From: Diphasiastrum complanatum
Taxonomy: Eukaryota > Streptophyta > Lycopodiopsida > Lycopodiales > Lycopodiaceae
DNA length: 64,000 nucleotides
Assembly: GCA_029204225.1 (NCBI GenBank)
Contig: CM055106.1
Coordinates: forward strand, 47,190,633 to 47,254,632
Direction: 5' to 3'
The notes under the pieces are model-generated. The model made no database searches. It was not told the DNA's origin and was given only the letters and a program-made list of their open reading frames with translations. Position numbers and translations under genes: made by a program. The stretch's first letter is position 1, and every line of letters starts with the position of its first letter. Positions 1 to 10,270 of this stretch are shown here, one piece after another.

Positions 1-1
1 C

Positions 2-571
2 GTAGACTACAGAGCATTCAATAAAGTCACAATAAAGAATAAGTACCCTATGCCTCGGGTAGACGAGTTGTTTGATCAGCTCGACAGGGCTAGATATTTC
101 AGTAAAATAGATCTTTGTTCGGGATATCATCAAGTCCGTATAAAGGCGGAAGATGTCCAGAAAACAGCTTTTAGAACTCGTCACGGTCATTATGAGTTTA
201 AGGTGATGCCCTTTGGACTCACCAATGCTGATGAACAGTGTTCTTCGCCCATATTTAGAAAAAATTATTGTGGTTTTTCTAGATGATATCTTAGTCTACA
301 GTAAAACTAAGAAAAGCATTTGGCTCACCTTAGAAAGGTGTTCTGTTTGCTCAGAAAGCATAAGCTATTCGCAAAAAAACCTAAATGTGAATTTTTAATA
401 GCATATTTCCATATTATTTCCAAAGATGGGATTAAAATGGATCCAAATATGGTCAAAGCCATATTCAGTTGGCCTAGACCAAACAGCATAACAGACCTTC
501 AAGTTTTTCTTGGACTTTTAGGATACTATAGACGTTTTGCAAAGGATTATGCTCATGACAAATCTTCTTAA
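2..571 (+). pseudogene. Ty3/gypsy reverse transcriptase fragment, frameshifted
   Basis: RNA-directed DNA polymerase domain. The reading frame from 50 shows [16 protein letters not shown] and the MPFGLTNA motif. Near 230 a short deletion moves the frame, and the catalytic block continues in the frame from 213 as [12 protein letters not shown] (FLDD is the catalytic F/YxDD box). The thumb region continues in a third frame from 320 (LGLLGYYRRFAKDY). The residues normally found between TNA and the LMN helix are missing. Family assignment is secure; function is lost. Confidence 0.9.
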
Positions 572-600
572 GGGGAAGGGAAAAGAGTTTGTTTGGGGGC

Positions 601-1045
601 CTAAGCAACAGGAGAGTTTTGATACTCTAAGCAGCCTTGGTTACAACACCAATATTGAAAGTCGTAGACCCAAATCAGCCTTTTGTGGTCGAAACAGATG
701 CTAGTGACTTTGCAGTAGGTGCAGTGTTGAACCAAAATGGACGACCAGTACCGTTCGAAAGTAAGAAGCTTGAACCCGCTCAAACCAGATATAGTGCTTA
801 TGATAAGGAACTTTTTCTATTATTCATGCCCTGAAGACTTGGCGGCATTATTTGTATGGTGCTAGCTTTGAGATCCTGACTGACCATGAAAGCCTTAGAT
901 ATTTGTGTAATCAGCTTGAGCTTAGGGGTCGGAAAGCTCGGTGGGCTGAGCGAATGTAGGAATTTGACTTGTCTATCAGATATAGACGAGGAAAATTCAA
1001 TACAGTGGCAGATGCTCTTAGCAGAATGCCAATGGTAAACGAGTT
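601..1045 (+). pseudogene. Ty3/gypsy RNase H fragment
   Basis: Continuation of the same pol gene. The frame from 637 carries the first RNase H aspartate in VVETDASDFAVGAVL, then KKLEPAQTRYSAYDKEL with the glutamate. After a frameshift near 830 the rest follows as ILTDHESLRYL and finally FNTVADALSRM, the usual end of the gypsy RNase H before integrase. A stop interrupts this second part near 957. The domain would degrade RNA in RNA-DNA hybrids in an intact element. Confidence 0.88.
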
Positions 1046-1094
1046 GAGTTTTACCCAGTTCTGTAATGAGTTACTCGAGTCCTTGAGGGGGAAA

Positions 1095-1616
1095 TGTAAG
1101 AGTGATCCGTAGGCAATTCTTCTGGCCTAGTATGAAAAAGGACGTCCAACAGAATGTAACCAGTTGCCAGAAGTGTCAGATTAATAAAGCAGAGCATCTA
1201 AAGGCAAGAGGATTGTTACAGCCTCTAGAAATAACAGCTGGTAAATGGGAAAGTATTTCCATGGATTTTATAGTAGGCCTGCCTAAGACCCAGAAGGGTC
1301 ATGATGCTATATGGGTCACAGTTGACCGTTTGACCAAAATGGCTCACTTTATTCCAACCAAAACAACCGTTAGAGCTCCAGAGTTAGCAAGGTTGTTTAT
1401 AGACGGGCTATTTAAATTATAGGGTCTCCCTTCCGGCATAGTCAGCGACCGGGACAATAAGTTTAATGGAAATTTTTGGAGGGCAGTATTTCATCATCTC
1501 CATACTAAATTAAACATGAGTACTACAAACTAGACGGACGGTCAAACAGAAAGAGTAAATCAGGTGCTGGAGGATATGCTTCGTGCATACGTCAACAATA
1601 ATCTAGAGCATGCAAC
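1095..1616 (+). pseudogene. Ty3/gypsy integrase fragment
   Basis: The frame from 1102 begins inside the HHCC zinc-binding domain: CQKC is present but the upstream histidines are lost. It then gives the catalytic core start (SMDFIVGLPKT, first aspartate; VDRLTKMAHFIP). An in-frame stop at 1420-1422 breaks the core. The same frame resumes with GLPSGIVSDRDNKF (second aspartate) and, after another stop, TDGQTERVNQ (catalytic glutamate). It would have inserted the cDNA copy into host DNA. Confidence 0.88.
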
Positions 1617-1739
1617 ATGAATAGTGGGTGTTGGCAGTAACTCCCACTTACCGCTCCCATGGAAACTCACATTGGGCTAGGAGGGGCATTCTATAAGAGA
1701 GTGCATTGGCTGGGTCGATCAGACTAGCTTTGCCTTCAT

Positions 1740-2435
1740 GTGGTTATGTTGTTCCTAACAGTTTCCTCGATGGAAGTTATGGAAAAACTGCATGATTCTG
1801 AGTATGAGCTTTTTCATCTTGTTTTAAAATCTCGAGTGCATTGTGATATAAGTGATGATGTTAAAGTGTTTTCTTGTTTTAACACCAAAAATTCTCATCA
1901 AGAACAACTTTTAATGCAAGATTTAAAACAAGAATTCAGTGATGTTTTTCCTAAACAGTTACCTTATGGCCTACCACCCGCTCGGTCTGTGGACCATAAG
2001 ATAGACTTATTGCCCAATAGCCGCCCCATTTTCAAACAACCTTATTGGTTTAGTCAAAAGGAAGAGGGATAAGTGGCTAGGAAAATCAAGGAATACCTTA
2101 GGATGGGACACATCAGATCAAGTAAGTCCCCATGGGGAGCGCCAGTTCTTCTTAAGAGTAAGAAGGATGGCGGTTTATGGTTATGTGTGGACTACAAGGG
2201 TTTAAACAAACTGATAGTAAAAAGCAAACACCCGTTACCTAGGATGGATGATCTCATAGATCGATTGAATGGAGCGAAGTACTTTCACAAAAATCAATCT
2301 TTGTACGGGATATCATCAGATTAGGATACATCCGGATGATTATCTAAGATAGGCTAAACTAGAGACGACACTGAGTTTGAGTTCTTCTGATCATCCCGAG
2401 GCGGATGGCCAGACGGAAAGGACAATGTACCTACG
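1740..2435 (+). pseudogene. Ty3/gypsy relic B: RT amino-terminal part joined to integrase tail
   Basis: A second, different gypsy fragment. Residues QEFSDVFPKQLPYGLPP and VDHKIDLLPNS are the linker before RT. After a stop at 2070-2072 the RT fingers follow ([16 protein letters not shown], then [10 protein letters not shown] and [17 protein letters not shown]). Shortly after, at about 2366-2420, the sequence jumps to HPEADGQTER, the end of the integrase core. RT palm, RNase H and most of integrase are therefore deleted. The RT part resembles the minus-strand fragment at 28860-29346, so both are probably one family. Confidence 0.82.
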
Positions 2436-2580
2436 GGCACTGGACAAACATTAATAAACTCTCTCTCTCTCTTACGGAGCCTTGCGAGACTAGATGCACA
2501 TGCAGATCCAAATGAGAGAGATGTGTCTCAAAAAGCACCTGTTCGTGAAAGAGTAGCTGCAGCAGGATTGTTTCACTGGG

Positions 2581-2583
<3 letters not shown>

Positions 2584-2620
<37 letters not shown>
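2584..2620 (+). repeat. (CT)n microsatellite
   Basis: Uninterrupted CT dinucleotide tract at or near the 5' boundary of the LINE. A very similar tract lies at 3206-3241. Confidence 0.95.
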
Positions 2621-2622
<2 letters not shown>

Positions 2623-2789
2623 CTCTCTGGCGCTCTGGCGCGATGGCTGCCTTGCTGACGCGATGGCTTCCTGCCTCGCTAACCTGTCCTGCCTCGCTGA
2701 CCTGTACCGCTCCTGCCTCGCTGACCTGCTGCCTCTGCTGCTGACGCTATCTTTCCTCGTTGACCTGTACCGCTCCTCTGATGCTGTAC

Positions 2790-2980
2790 GGCTCCTGCTG
2801 GATGCGCTCCTGATCCGCTACTTTCATGGCGCTGATCCATGCCTGATCCGCTCCAGTGACGACACACCCTGATCCGCTCCTGCTCCTGACCGCTACAGAT
2901 GCGCTCCTAATCCGCTACTCTGATGGCGCTTATCCATGCCTGATCCGCTCTAGTGACGACACACCCTGATCCGCTCCTGC
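2790..2980 (+). repeat. Two-copy tandem repeat of about 95 bp in the LINE leader
   Basis: A segment at 2827-2883 (starting ATGGCGCTGATCC) recurs at 2922-2978 with two or three mismatches, giving a period of 95. It sits in a longer tract of degenerate CTGATCCGCTCC units running to about 3180. Confidence 0.8.
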
Positions 2981-3203
2981 CCTGGCCCTATCCGCTCCTG
3001 TCCTGGCCCTGATCCGCCCTGTCCCTATCCGCCCCGCCCTGGCCCTGTCCGCTCCTATCCTTGCCCCATCTGCTCCTGTCCTTCCGCTCTTGTCATGGCC
3101 CTGATCTGCCCTGGCCCTACCCGCTCATGTCCTGGCCTTGAATCTGCTCGTCCTGGCCCTGATCCGTCCCTGTCCGTCCGCCCTGATCCGTACCTGACTC
3201 TCA

Positions 3204-3205
<2 letters not shown>

Positions 3206-3241
<36 letters not shown>
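3206..3241 (+). repeat. (CT)n microsatellite in the LINE leader
   Basis: CT dinucleotide tract just before the first good-context ATG of the leader (3255, TCCATGG). Overlapping open frames here are low-complexity artefacts. Confidence 0.95.
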
Positions 3242-3246
<5 letters not shown>

Positions 3247-3339
3247 GCTGCTCCATGGCAGCTCCTCCTCGCGCCTCTGCTCGTAGATCAGCACGATCCC
3301 CAGCCACCTCCTCACTCACCTCCCTCACTCACCACTCAC

Positions 3340-3795
3340 CTCCCCTCGCTGCCCCTTCCCCTAACCCCCTCGCTGCTCCCTCTCCTTCCCTCGTTGCTCC
3401 TTCTCCTTCTCCTTCCCTCGCTGCCCCTTCCTGTAACGTCCTGCTCCTTCCCCCCTCGTTGCCCCTTCCCTCGCTGCTGCTCCTTCCCTCGCTGCTCCTT
3501 CTTCCCCCCTTGCTGCCCCTTCCCTCGCTGCTGCTCCTTCCCTCGCTGCCCCCTCCCTCGATGCTCCTTCTTGCCCCCTCGCTGCCCCTTCCCTCGCTGC
3601 TCCCTCCCCTAACCCCCTCGCTGTTCCTTCCCCTTCCCCCCTCGCTGCTCCATCCCCCCCCCTCGCTGACCTCCCTGATCTCCTAGCTGCCACCCCCTCA
3701 CCCATCCTCCTCGCTGAACCCTCCTTGTCACCCCCCTCACCTCACCCCCTCGCTGATCCCTCATCTCACCCCCTCGCTGATCTCTCACCTCACCC
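3340..3795 (+). repeat. CCCTCGCTGCTCC minisatellite
   Basis: Roughly 450 bp of degenerate tandem units built on CCCTCGCTGCTCCTTC, pyrimidine-rich on the plus strand. A frame opening at ATG 3255 runs through it as Pro/Leu/Ser-rich sequence to a TAG at 3684-3686, and the same frame then enters ORF1. It may be an expanded ORF1 amino terminus or a leader repeat. Confidence 0.8.
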
Positions 3796-3845
3796 CATTG
3801 TCATTCCAGCCCCCTCCCTCGTTGCCACTTCACCTCACCCCCTTG

Positions 3846-4724
3846 ATGACCCATCTCCCTCTCCTACTACAACTCTCAACCCCCCTCTCTGATGGCTGCT
3901 CCCCTGATTCAGCTCCTCTTCTGTCTTCTGACCCTATTCTTCCCACACCTACCATTGCTCACTCTTCCTCTTTCACGGCACCACAGTCTACAGCCAATAT
4001 TCCGTATACGCCTTCTAAATCAATTGAACTTTTCTCATCTTGGCAGATTGATCAATTCAAGGCAGATTTCCAATTTTTGCGGTATGAAATTTCACAGCTG
4101 AAAGGAACGGTTACTTCTTTGGTCAACGAGAAGAAGCTATTGCAGTCCAAGGTTGCCTCACTCGAACAATCCATCGGAATCAAACAGGCCGCAGCTTCGG
4201 AATCCACCACCAACATGCTACGGGAGCTAGAAACCAAGATTGAGAAGCAACACGAAGAGGCCCTTTCCTGGGCATCAGTTTTGAAAAAGGGCACCAAACC
4301 CAGCGCTCCCATCTCCTCAGTTATCTCAGCCACCATCTCGGAAGAGAAATCTCGAGACCAAAAATCCCACAATATTAGAGTTCGTGGAGTTCTAGATACA
4401 CAGGATGCATTGGCTGAAGCTAAACGCTTTCTCGACATCACTCTCGGGCACAAGATAGAGGGGTTAGACACCGCATGGAGGACCACTAGAGATGCAGCCA
4501 CACTCATTCTTCGTTTCACCTCCCTCGAGAGTCGTCGAGATGCTTTGCGGTGCAGAGCTAAGCTACGTGGTACCACTATCTACATGGACGACGACCTCAC
4601 ATATATCCAGGTAGAGGAGAGGCGTAAGGCCTTTCAGGCAGCCTGTGAGTCTGGCAGACGAGTCATTTACCGAGATGGACGAGTGCGTTTTCTTGACAGC
4701 GCACCTAGCAGCTCCCAGTGCTAG
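3846..4724 (+). CDS. LINE ORF1 protein (coiled coil, RNA-binding type)
   Basis: Probable nucleic-acid-binding chaperone that packages the LINE RNA. I take the first in-frame ATG after the minisatellite (3846); the frame is open further upstream to 3687. A Ser/Pro-rich amino end is followed by a predicted coiled coil (FQFLRYEISQLKGTV through SKVASLEQSIGIK and the ELETKIEKQHEEA heptads). Then comes an RRM-like part beginning HNIRVRGVLD and the closing TTIYMDDDLTYIQVEERR and RVIYRDGRVRFL blocks, typical of L1-type ORF1 carboxy-terminal domains. It ends at TAG 4722-4724 in the same frame as ORF2. No CCHC knuckle is seen in ORF1. The frame is intact, so this product could still be made. Confidence 0.8.
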   Translation: MTHLPLLLQLSTPLSDGCSPDSAPLLSSDPILPTPTIAHSSSFTAPQSTANIPYTPSKSIELFSSWQIDQFKADFQFLRYEISQLKGTVTSLVNEKKLLQSKVASLEQSIGIKQAAASESTTNMLRELETKIEKQHEEALSWASVLKKGTKPSAPISSVISATISEEKSRDQKSHNIRVRGVLDTQDALAEAKRFLDITLGHKIEGLDTAWRTTRDAATLILRFTSLESRRDALRCRAKLRGTTIYMDDDLTYIQVEERRKAFQAACESGRRVIYRDGRVRFLDSAPSSSQC

Positions 4725-4779
4725 GGATTTGGGGTCCCCGGGTTTGGGAGTGCCCCGGGGCCCCACCCACACCATCTCC
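4722..4779 (+). promoter_or_regulatory. Candidate stop-codon readthrough element between ORF1 and ORF2
   Basis: UAG (4722-4724) is followed by GGA and, after six bases, by an 11-bp GC stem with one bulged base: 4731-4734 pairs with 4761-4764, and 4736-4742 (CCCCGGG) with 4754-4760 (CCCGGGG). The loop (4743-4753) contains GGAG, which could pair with CTCC at 4776-4779 as a weak pseudoknot. ORF2 continues in the same frame with no stop, and its first ATG (4872) would remove the endonuclease first strand and its Asn (VWNCDG at 4788). Readthrough is inferred by analogy with gammaretroviral UAG-G plus pseudoknot signals. Confidence 0.55.
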
Positions 4780-7700
4780 GGATTGGAGTATGGAATTGTG
4801 ATGGTTTACACTCATCCTCCATTGCTGGCGACTTGATCGATTTCATCACTGACAGAGATTTGCTGCTCTTTATGGAGACTCATGAGAGTCAGGAGAGAGG
4901 ATTACCTATTTTTCCAGGATACAGATGGGATTCCGTGTACAGACTTGAGACTAGATCAGCTCGCGGTCGTGGATCCGAAGGTGTTGCATGTTTATACAGA
5001 GAGTCTCTTCATCCGAGCATTGAGTTCATCAGACACGACGAGCATGCACGGTATATATGGATTCATATTACTGGGCAGGATATTGGATTGGACAGGGACC
5101 TCTTTGTGGCGGCCTGTTATTTTCCTCCAGAGTCTTCGTCCTTTGCTGAGGGCACAGGTTCACCCTACCTTGATTTATCGCCTGATATCATCAGATTCGC
5201 AGAGCGGGGGCATATTCTCCTCACTGGAGATTTTAATGCCCGAACCTCTTCACGACAGTCAGAGTTCTATGACATCACCGACCAGCTCCGCGTTCATGCC
5301 CTTGACAGCGATGATATGGGAGTTACCAGGATTTCAGAGGACAGCTTGGGACCTACTACCCCTTACGGTGAGCATTTATTGCAATTTGGAGAGGCCCATG
5401 AGTTAGCCATTTACAATGGCCTAACTTGTTGGCCAAAATCTGGCAGTTATACTTGTCACCCTCACAGTGGTGGACATAGTGTTGTGGATTATCTCATGGG
5501 ATCACCATCTTCCATACCTCTCATATCTGATTTTCATGTATCTCCCACCACTCTCTCTGATCATTCCTTTCTCTCCTTCGCTATCGGCCGCCTCCCACCT
5601 CCCCAACCATCCTCACACCCCCTGCTTACACGGGCACCCAAGTATACATTCAGTTCTCTCTTTACACCAGTTTACCAGGAGTTCCTAACCTCATTGCTCC
5701 ATTCCTTCCCTCGCGATAGTACAGTCGAGACTCAAGCTGCCTTTCTTAGCACTTCTCTTCATACCGCTGCTTCCCTTGCTTTTCCATCTAAACCCCATAA
5801 AAGCAGAGGCACCCGCTCCTCATCGATACGACCCCCACACCCCCTGTGAATGTCGCTCTCTTCGTCAGCTTGTCACCCATGCCCGCACGCACGATCCTCA
5901 TCTCCTCCACTCCGCCAGGCGCTCTTACCTTCGCACACTCCGCCGAAAAAAGCGTATATATGATGACTCCGAAGGAACGCGTCTTGTTGATCTTCTCTTC
6001 AGTTCCTCTTCAGGCGCCTTTTGGCGTGAGTTTATCCCTCGTGCTCCACCACCCCTCCTGGATGACCTTCGCATATGGACCGAATACGCTACCAAACTAT
6101 ATACCATACCCACTGACGCACCCATCTCTATCTCCCCACGCCCCTCTGAGTTCACCTTCTTCACATCTGACATGGTACTTACGGCCATCAAGAGAATGAA
6201 GTCCCATAAAGCAAGAGATATCGAAGACCTTGAATCTGAACTCCTAACCCATGCTTCCGACCTCCTTGCTCCCACACTAGCCACTCTCCTCAATTCCACC
6301 GTTGTCTCTGGTTTCCCCTCATCCTGGTGCACCAACATCATCCACCCTATTCATAAAAATGGTGATCCCATGATCCCTGGTAATTACCTTACTATCATGA
6401 TCGGACATGTTCTCACAAAGCTCTATGGTACCATACTCCAGTCTGCAGTGAGTTCAGAGGCGGAAGCTCGGAGATTACATGCATTGGGGCAGGCAGGTTT
6501 CCGATCTCATTATTCTACCATTGACCATACTTTTACACTTCGAGCCTTGATCGAGGAAGCTAAGTACAGGAAAGAGAGGGTTTACTGCTGTTTTGTAGAT
6601 TTCAGGAAGGCCTTCGATTCTGTACCACGCTCCCTGCTCATTCAGAGACTTCGTGACCTTGGTTTCTCCACAGATATTGTTTTAGCAGTGATGGCTCTTT
6701 ATGAGAAGGTCTTGGGATGTTTCCGACATAGCAGTGGCTTATCTGATCACATTTGGAGCACCATTGGGGTGAAACAGGGGTGCTCTCTTTCACTGGTTCT
6801 CTTTGGATTGTATATTGATGAGTTAGAGCGAGTCATCTCACAGTGTGGCGGGGGTGGCTGTAGACTTGGCACCATTCTGATTGCTATTCTCCTTTATGCG
6901 GATGATGTAGTACTAGTATCCCCGACCAGAGAGGGTTTGCAGAGGCAGCTGGATTGTTTACAGGGATTTTGTACCAGATGGGGGTTGGGGGTGAACACTG
7001 CGAAGACCAAGGTTATGGTCTTCAACACTTCTCGAGCCTTCATGCAGCGCCAGGAGCTCATCTTAGATGGACAGGCCTTAGAGGTAGTTTCCTCTTATAA
7101 CTATTTGGGGATACTCTTCTCTGGTCCTACCTTCAGCATGCGGCAAGCTGCCACCACCCGACTTGGGAAGGGGCATTCCTCTCTTGTTCAGCTTGAGCGG
7201 TTCTGTTTCAGGAAGCTCATCCGAGATGTTCGCAGTAAGTGTAGACTCTTTGATACTATTGTCACCCCCACAGCCTTATATGCAGCAGAGACATGGTGCA
7301 CCGGCCTCCCTTCATCACACTGGGCCAGCATTTCACGATTGCAGACCACCATGTTAGCCCGTATGATTCGGGCGAAGCCCTCGATTCCACATGAGATCCT
7401 TGTTGCAGAGTTTGCCGTTCCACCCATTCAGATATATGCCGCGTTCCAGCTTATCACATACATTCAGAGGATATGAGATATACACAGACAACACTGGTCT
7501 CCTCACACTTTCTTCATGACCAGGGCTATCGACTATCGTGGTTCTCTCAGGCATCCCATTTCCTCCTTGAGTCATTTGGTATCTCCATTACAGAGCTCCC
7601 CTCAGGTACTCATCAGTATATCAGGCGCATCTTATATCGGGCATATCTCGACCGCACTTGGGGGCGACAGCTTGGGGTGAAACCCGCTACTGGACTCATT

Positions 7701-8371
7701 TTATTGAGCTTGACATAGCAGGGGTCCCGGTCTTACCGCATTATTTGGACTCAAGACTATCACATTGCCTCAGATTTACATTGGGACAGCTCCGTGTATC
7801 ATCACATCAGTTGGCTATTGAGACTGGTAGATTCCAGGGTACCCCGAGAGAGGAGCGGATTTGCCAGTTATGCTCTTTAGAGGAGGTGGAGTCAGAGGAG
7901 CACTTTATCTTTAGGTGCCCGGTATATTACGAGATCAGAGGGAGATACCACTGTTTGTTCCGAGACACACCTGTCACTTTACGATCGCTCATAGCTTATG
8001 AGGATTCCCGATGCGCGGCACTCATGATACGAGAGATGTTTATACTACGACAGGATTTGTATCAGACAGCCCAACCGAGTCAGGTTTCTCAGCCTCAGAT
8101 CACTTCTTTCTTCTCCAAGAGGAGAGGACGTTTTGATGACAGTGACGATGATGATGATGACCTACTTGCCCACAGAGACCAGAGACAGCGTCCCACACAT
8201 ACCCATGTTGCAGCACGAGCTACTCGACCTATCACGAGGAGACCTCTTCATCCTCTCAGACGACGTCAGAGACCACCAGTGGCCCTTCATGCCACAGGCC
8301 GTATTACATCTTTCTATATCATCAGCACCAGCAGGACAGGACTAGATGATAACGTCATATCTCACTCATGA
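4725..8371 (+). pseudogene. LINE ORF2: endonuclease, reverse transcriptase, CCHC (frameshifted)
   Basis: Three frames must be joined. 4725-5849 encodes the exonuclease-endonuclease-phosphatase fold: VWNCDG, METHE, GDFNAR (5226-5243), VVDYL and SDH (5556-5564). The frame then shifts within 5776-5849 to 5776-7476, which carries the RT: IHPIHKNGD, GQAGFR, CCFVDFRKAFDSVP, VKQGCSLS and the catalytic YADD at 6895-6906, with thumb residues YNYLGILFSG. Frames shift again near 7473 and between 7658 and 7718. The last part has CQLC...HFIFRC (7862-7918), the usual CCHC of LINE carboxy ends, then an Asp-rich tract and basic tail ending at 8371. It would nick target DNA and prime cDNA synthesis; the frameshifts disable this copy. 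Confidence 0.9.
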
Positions 8372-8567
8372 CTGTTAGCAGTATACATGCTCCCACATGT
8401 TTCTAATAGCATCACATCTATTTTAGTTTATAGCTTTAGCTCTAGATTGCTACTTTGTTACTGTTTTGGAGACGTTTCATATGCTCCTATGGTTACCACA
8501 TACTTGACATGTACATTTACTAGTCTTATATGCCTTTTGGCATGGAAAAGACATTAATAAAGCTTTG

Positions 8568-8604
8568 TTTCTTTCTTTCTTTCTCTCTCTCTCTCTCTCT
8601 CTCT
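8568..8604 (+). repeat. TTTC/CT tail at the LINE 3' end
   Basis: A CTTT/TTTC run grading into (CT)n, directly after ACATTAATAAAG. A shorter ACATTAATAAA plus CT run lies at 2447-2471, possibly the tail of another truncated copy of the same family. Confidence 0.75.
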
Positions 8605-8607
8605 CAA

Positions 8608-9650
8608 AGAGATTCTCTTCCACAGTTCTCTTCTTTCATCCTATTTGAACAAGCTTGCATAACTAGGGGGGGGGGTCTTACCATGAGTGCGATGACTGCT
8701 GTCAGGTACCCTGAGCCAGATCCAACATCAAGGATAGACATCCCTGGTTTTAAGTGATCCTCGAGCATTGATAAACAATATGCATGCTGATACCAATGCA
8801 GTCACAAAAAGGTTAGACAAATACAACGAACAAAAAATATTACAACAATTTTGGTGGAAGTATGCAAATCTAATCAAGTAGCATCCAATAATAACATGGT
8901 AATCTAAAAGATTCTCAACAACGTGTTCATGATGTAACAAAAACCTGCCACAATTGATTGTTCATACAAGCCATTTATCTCTTCAACTGGTTTTTCTAGC
9001 CTGTTGGTAAGAAAAGACAAGAAACTGACAATATAGAAGAGTATTAGCAAACATATTATCAAGCTAGTACTTAATGAAAGATAAAACTAAATAGAAATAC
9101 AATGTACTCCAAATATAAACATGTAAAATTGACCTGCTAGTTCAACTTGTTAGTGGAAAGTTCAAAAAACTGATGAACTTTTGGTAAACCATTAACAGTT
9201 TGTTCTATATCTTTTAATCCATTTTTCTGTGCAAGAACTTTCTTGAGCAAAAACTTTGGAAATGCCTAACTAAAACAAATTTGAAAAACCAATAGATGTG
9301 TACCTAAACTAAAGCGAAATAATGAATAGTCTATATATGGACAAAATTGCATTCATGAAAAACTAAAAAACTTGGTTTGTCCATGTTATTTTTTCTTTTT
9401 AACATCCTTTTCAAATAAAGAATGTTCCCAATAACCCTTGGGCATAATCTCCCTAGACTAAAACCTAGCTGAGACACTGCTCATACAAACTAATTGTGAA
9501 GGTAGCATTTTGTTTTTAATTATTAGGATGTAAAACAGAGGTACAAATTTATATCTGGATTATGATGAATTGCTATGTGGTAGCTTCATGCTCATTATGT
9601 GAAAACAGCTTACAGTTCCATAAGATGTAGCCTTGACAAGATATTGAAAT
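8608..9650. other. AT-rich spacer, no gene seen
   Basis: Only short chance frames occur here. No transposon domain, tandem repeat or RNA gene was recognised. Confidence 0.7.
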
Positions 9651-10152
9651 TGTAGGAAATAGAAGCCTAAGGATCCAGAATCTTAACTATTCAATCACAC
9701 AAAGCATTCTTAAAAGAAAGAGAGAGACGGCTAGAAACCCTCTTGTAAAAACTCGTGGACATCCAAGGAGAATAGTCAGTATTGCTTACAAAAGTGTCAC
9801 ATACAAATGGGATGCACACATATATATAGTCCAAGATGACTATCTAACTTCATGACTATTGGCTATCCAACTACTTGACTATTGGCTTTCCAACTACTTG
9901 ACTATCGACTATCCAACTTTCTATAAGTTACATAGAAAGAATAAGGTACCTCCAATATGTCAAGTTGGGGTACTTAATGTCACAATTAGGCCTAATGGAC
10001 CCATAAGTCCCTACCAAGTTAATTTCATACTAACTTAGCTAACTCTAAATTTAGTAAGCCTGATATAATAAATGACCATGGTTACACAACTCTCGACCTT
10101 TTGGGTCAAAGTATCCTATGGTAATGTAAGCAATTCCATTTACATTCCAACA
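9651..10152 (-). repeat. Copia A 3' LTR
   Basis: About 502 bp, element-sense start TGTTGGAATG and end CCTACA. It repeats the sequence at 14719-15063 plus 16121-16275 with only scattered differences, including the ACTACTTGACTATTGGC-type repeated phrases. TG...CA ends are conserved. Confidence 0.92.
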
Positions 10153-10160
10153 CCCTCCCT
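10153..10160 (-). other. Copia A polypurine tract
   Basis: On the minus strand AGGGAGGG lies immediately before the TGTTGG start of the 3' LTR. This is where plus-strand DNA synthesis would be primed. Confidence 0.85.
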
Positions 10161-10270
10161 AAATGGAAATGCATAACATAACATGAAGTAACTTCTCGAA
10201 AGAGAAAAATGCAACTTGTTGTCCGAACTTCATGTCGCCAAATAAACTTCGCACCGAAGTAGTCGAAATC

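Larger units (their letters stand above)
1..1620 (+). mobile_element. Ty3/gypsy retrotransposon relic A (pol: RT, RNase H, integrase)
   Basis: A plus-strand pol fragment in the order reverse transcriptase, RNase H, integrase, which is the Ty3/gypsy order. It enters the window already inside RT (VDYRAFNK-like residues at the start) and fades out in the integrase core near 1615. No LTR, PBS or PPT is visible, so neither end is defined. Several frameshifts and stops mean it cannot encode a working polyprotein. Confidence 0.9.
2580..8605 (+). mobile_element. Non-LTR retrotransposon (LINE), nearly full length
   Basis: The unit contains a CT-rich leader with two (CT)n tracts, an ORF1 with coiled coil and RNA-binding-like region, an ORF2 with apurinic-like endonuclease, reverse transcriptase and a CCHC motif, and a 3' untranslated region ending in a TTTC/CT tract after AATAAAG. 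The leader length and 5' end are uncertain; no clear target-site duplication was found. ORF2 has at least three frame changes, so this copy is defective. It landed next to gypsy relic B. The clade was not determined. Confidence 0.88.

Noticed and set aside
3361-3705. Minus-strand Gly/Glu/Arg/Ala-rich open frame
   Set aside because: It is the complement of the CCCTCGCTGCTCC minisatellite; no stops occur because of composition, not selection.
4052-4576. 174-codon minus-strand frame
   Set aside because: Antisense shadow of the LINE ORF1 coiled coil and RNA-binding region.
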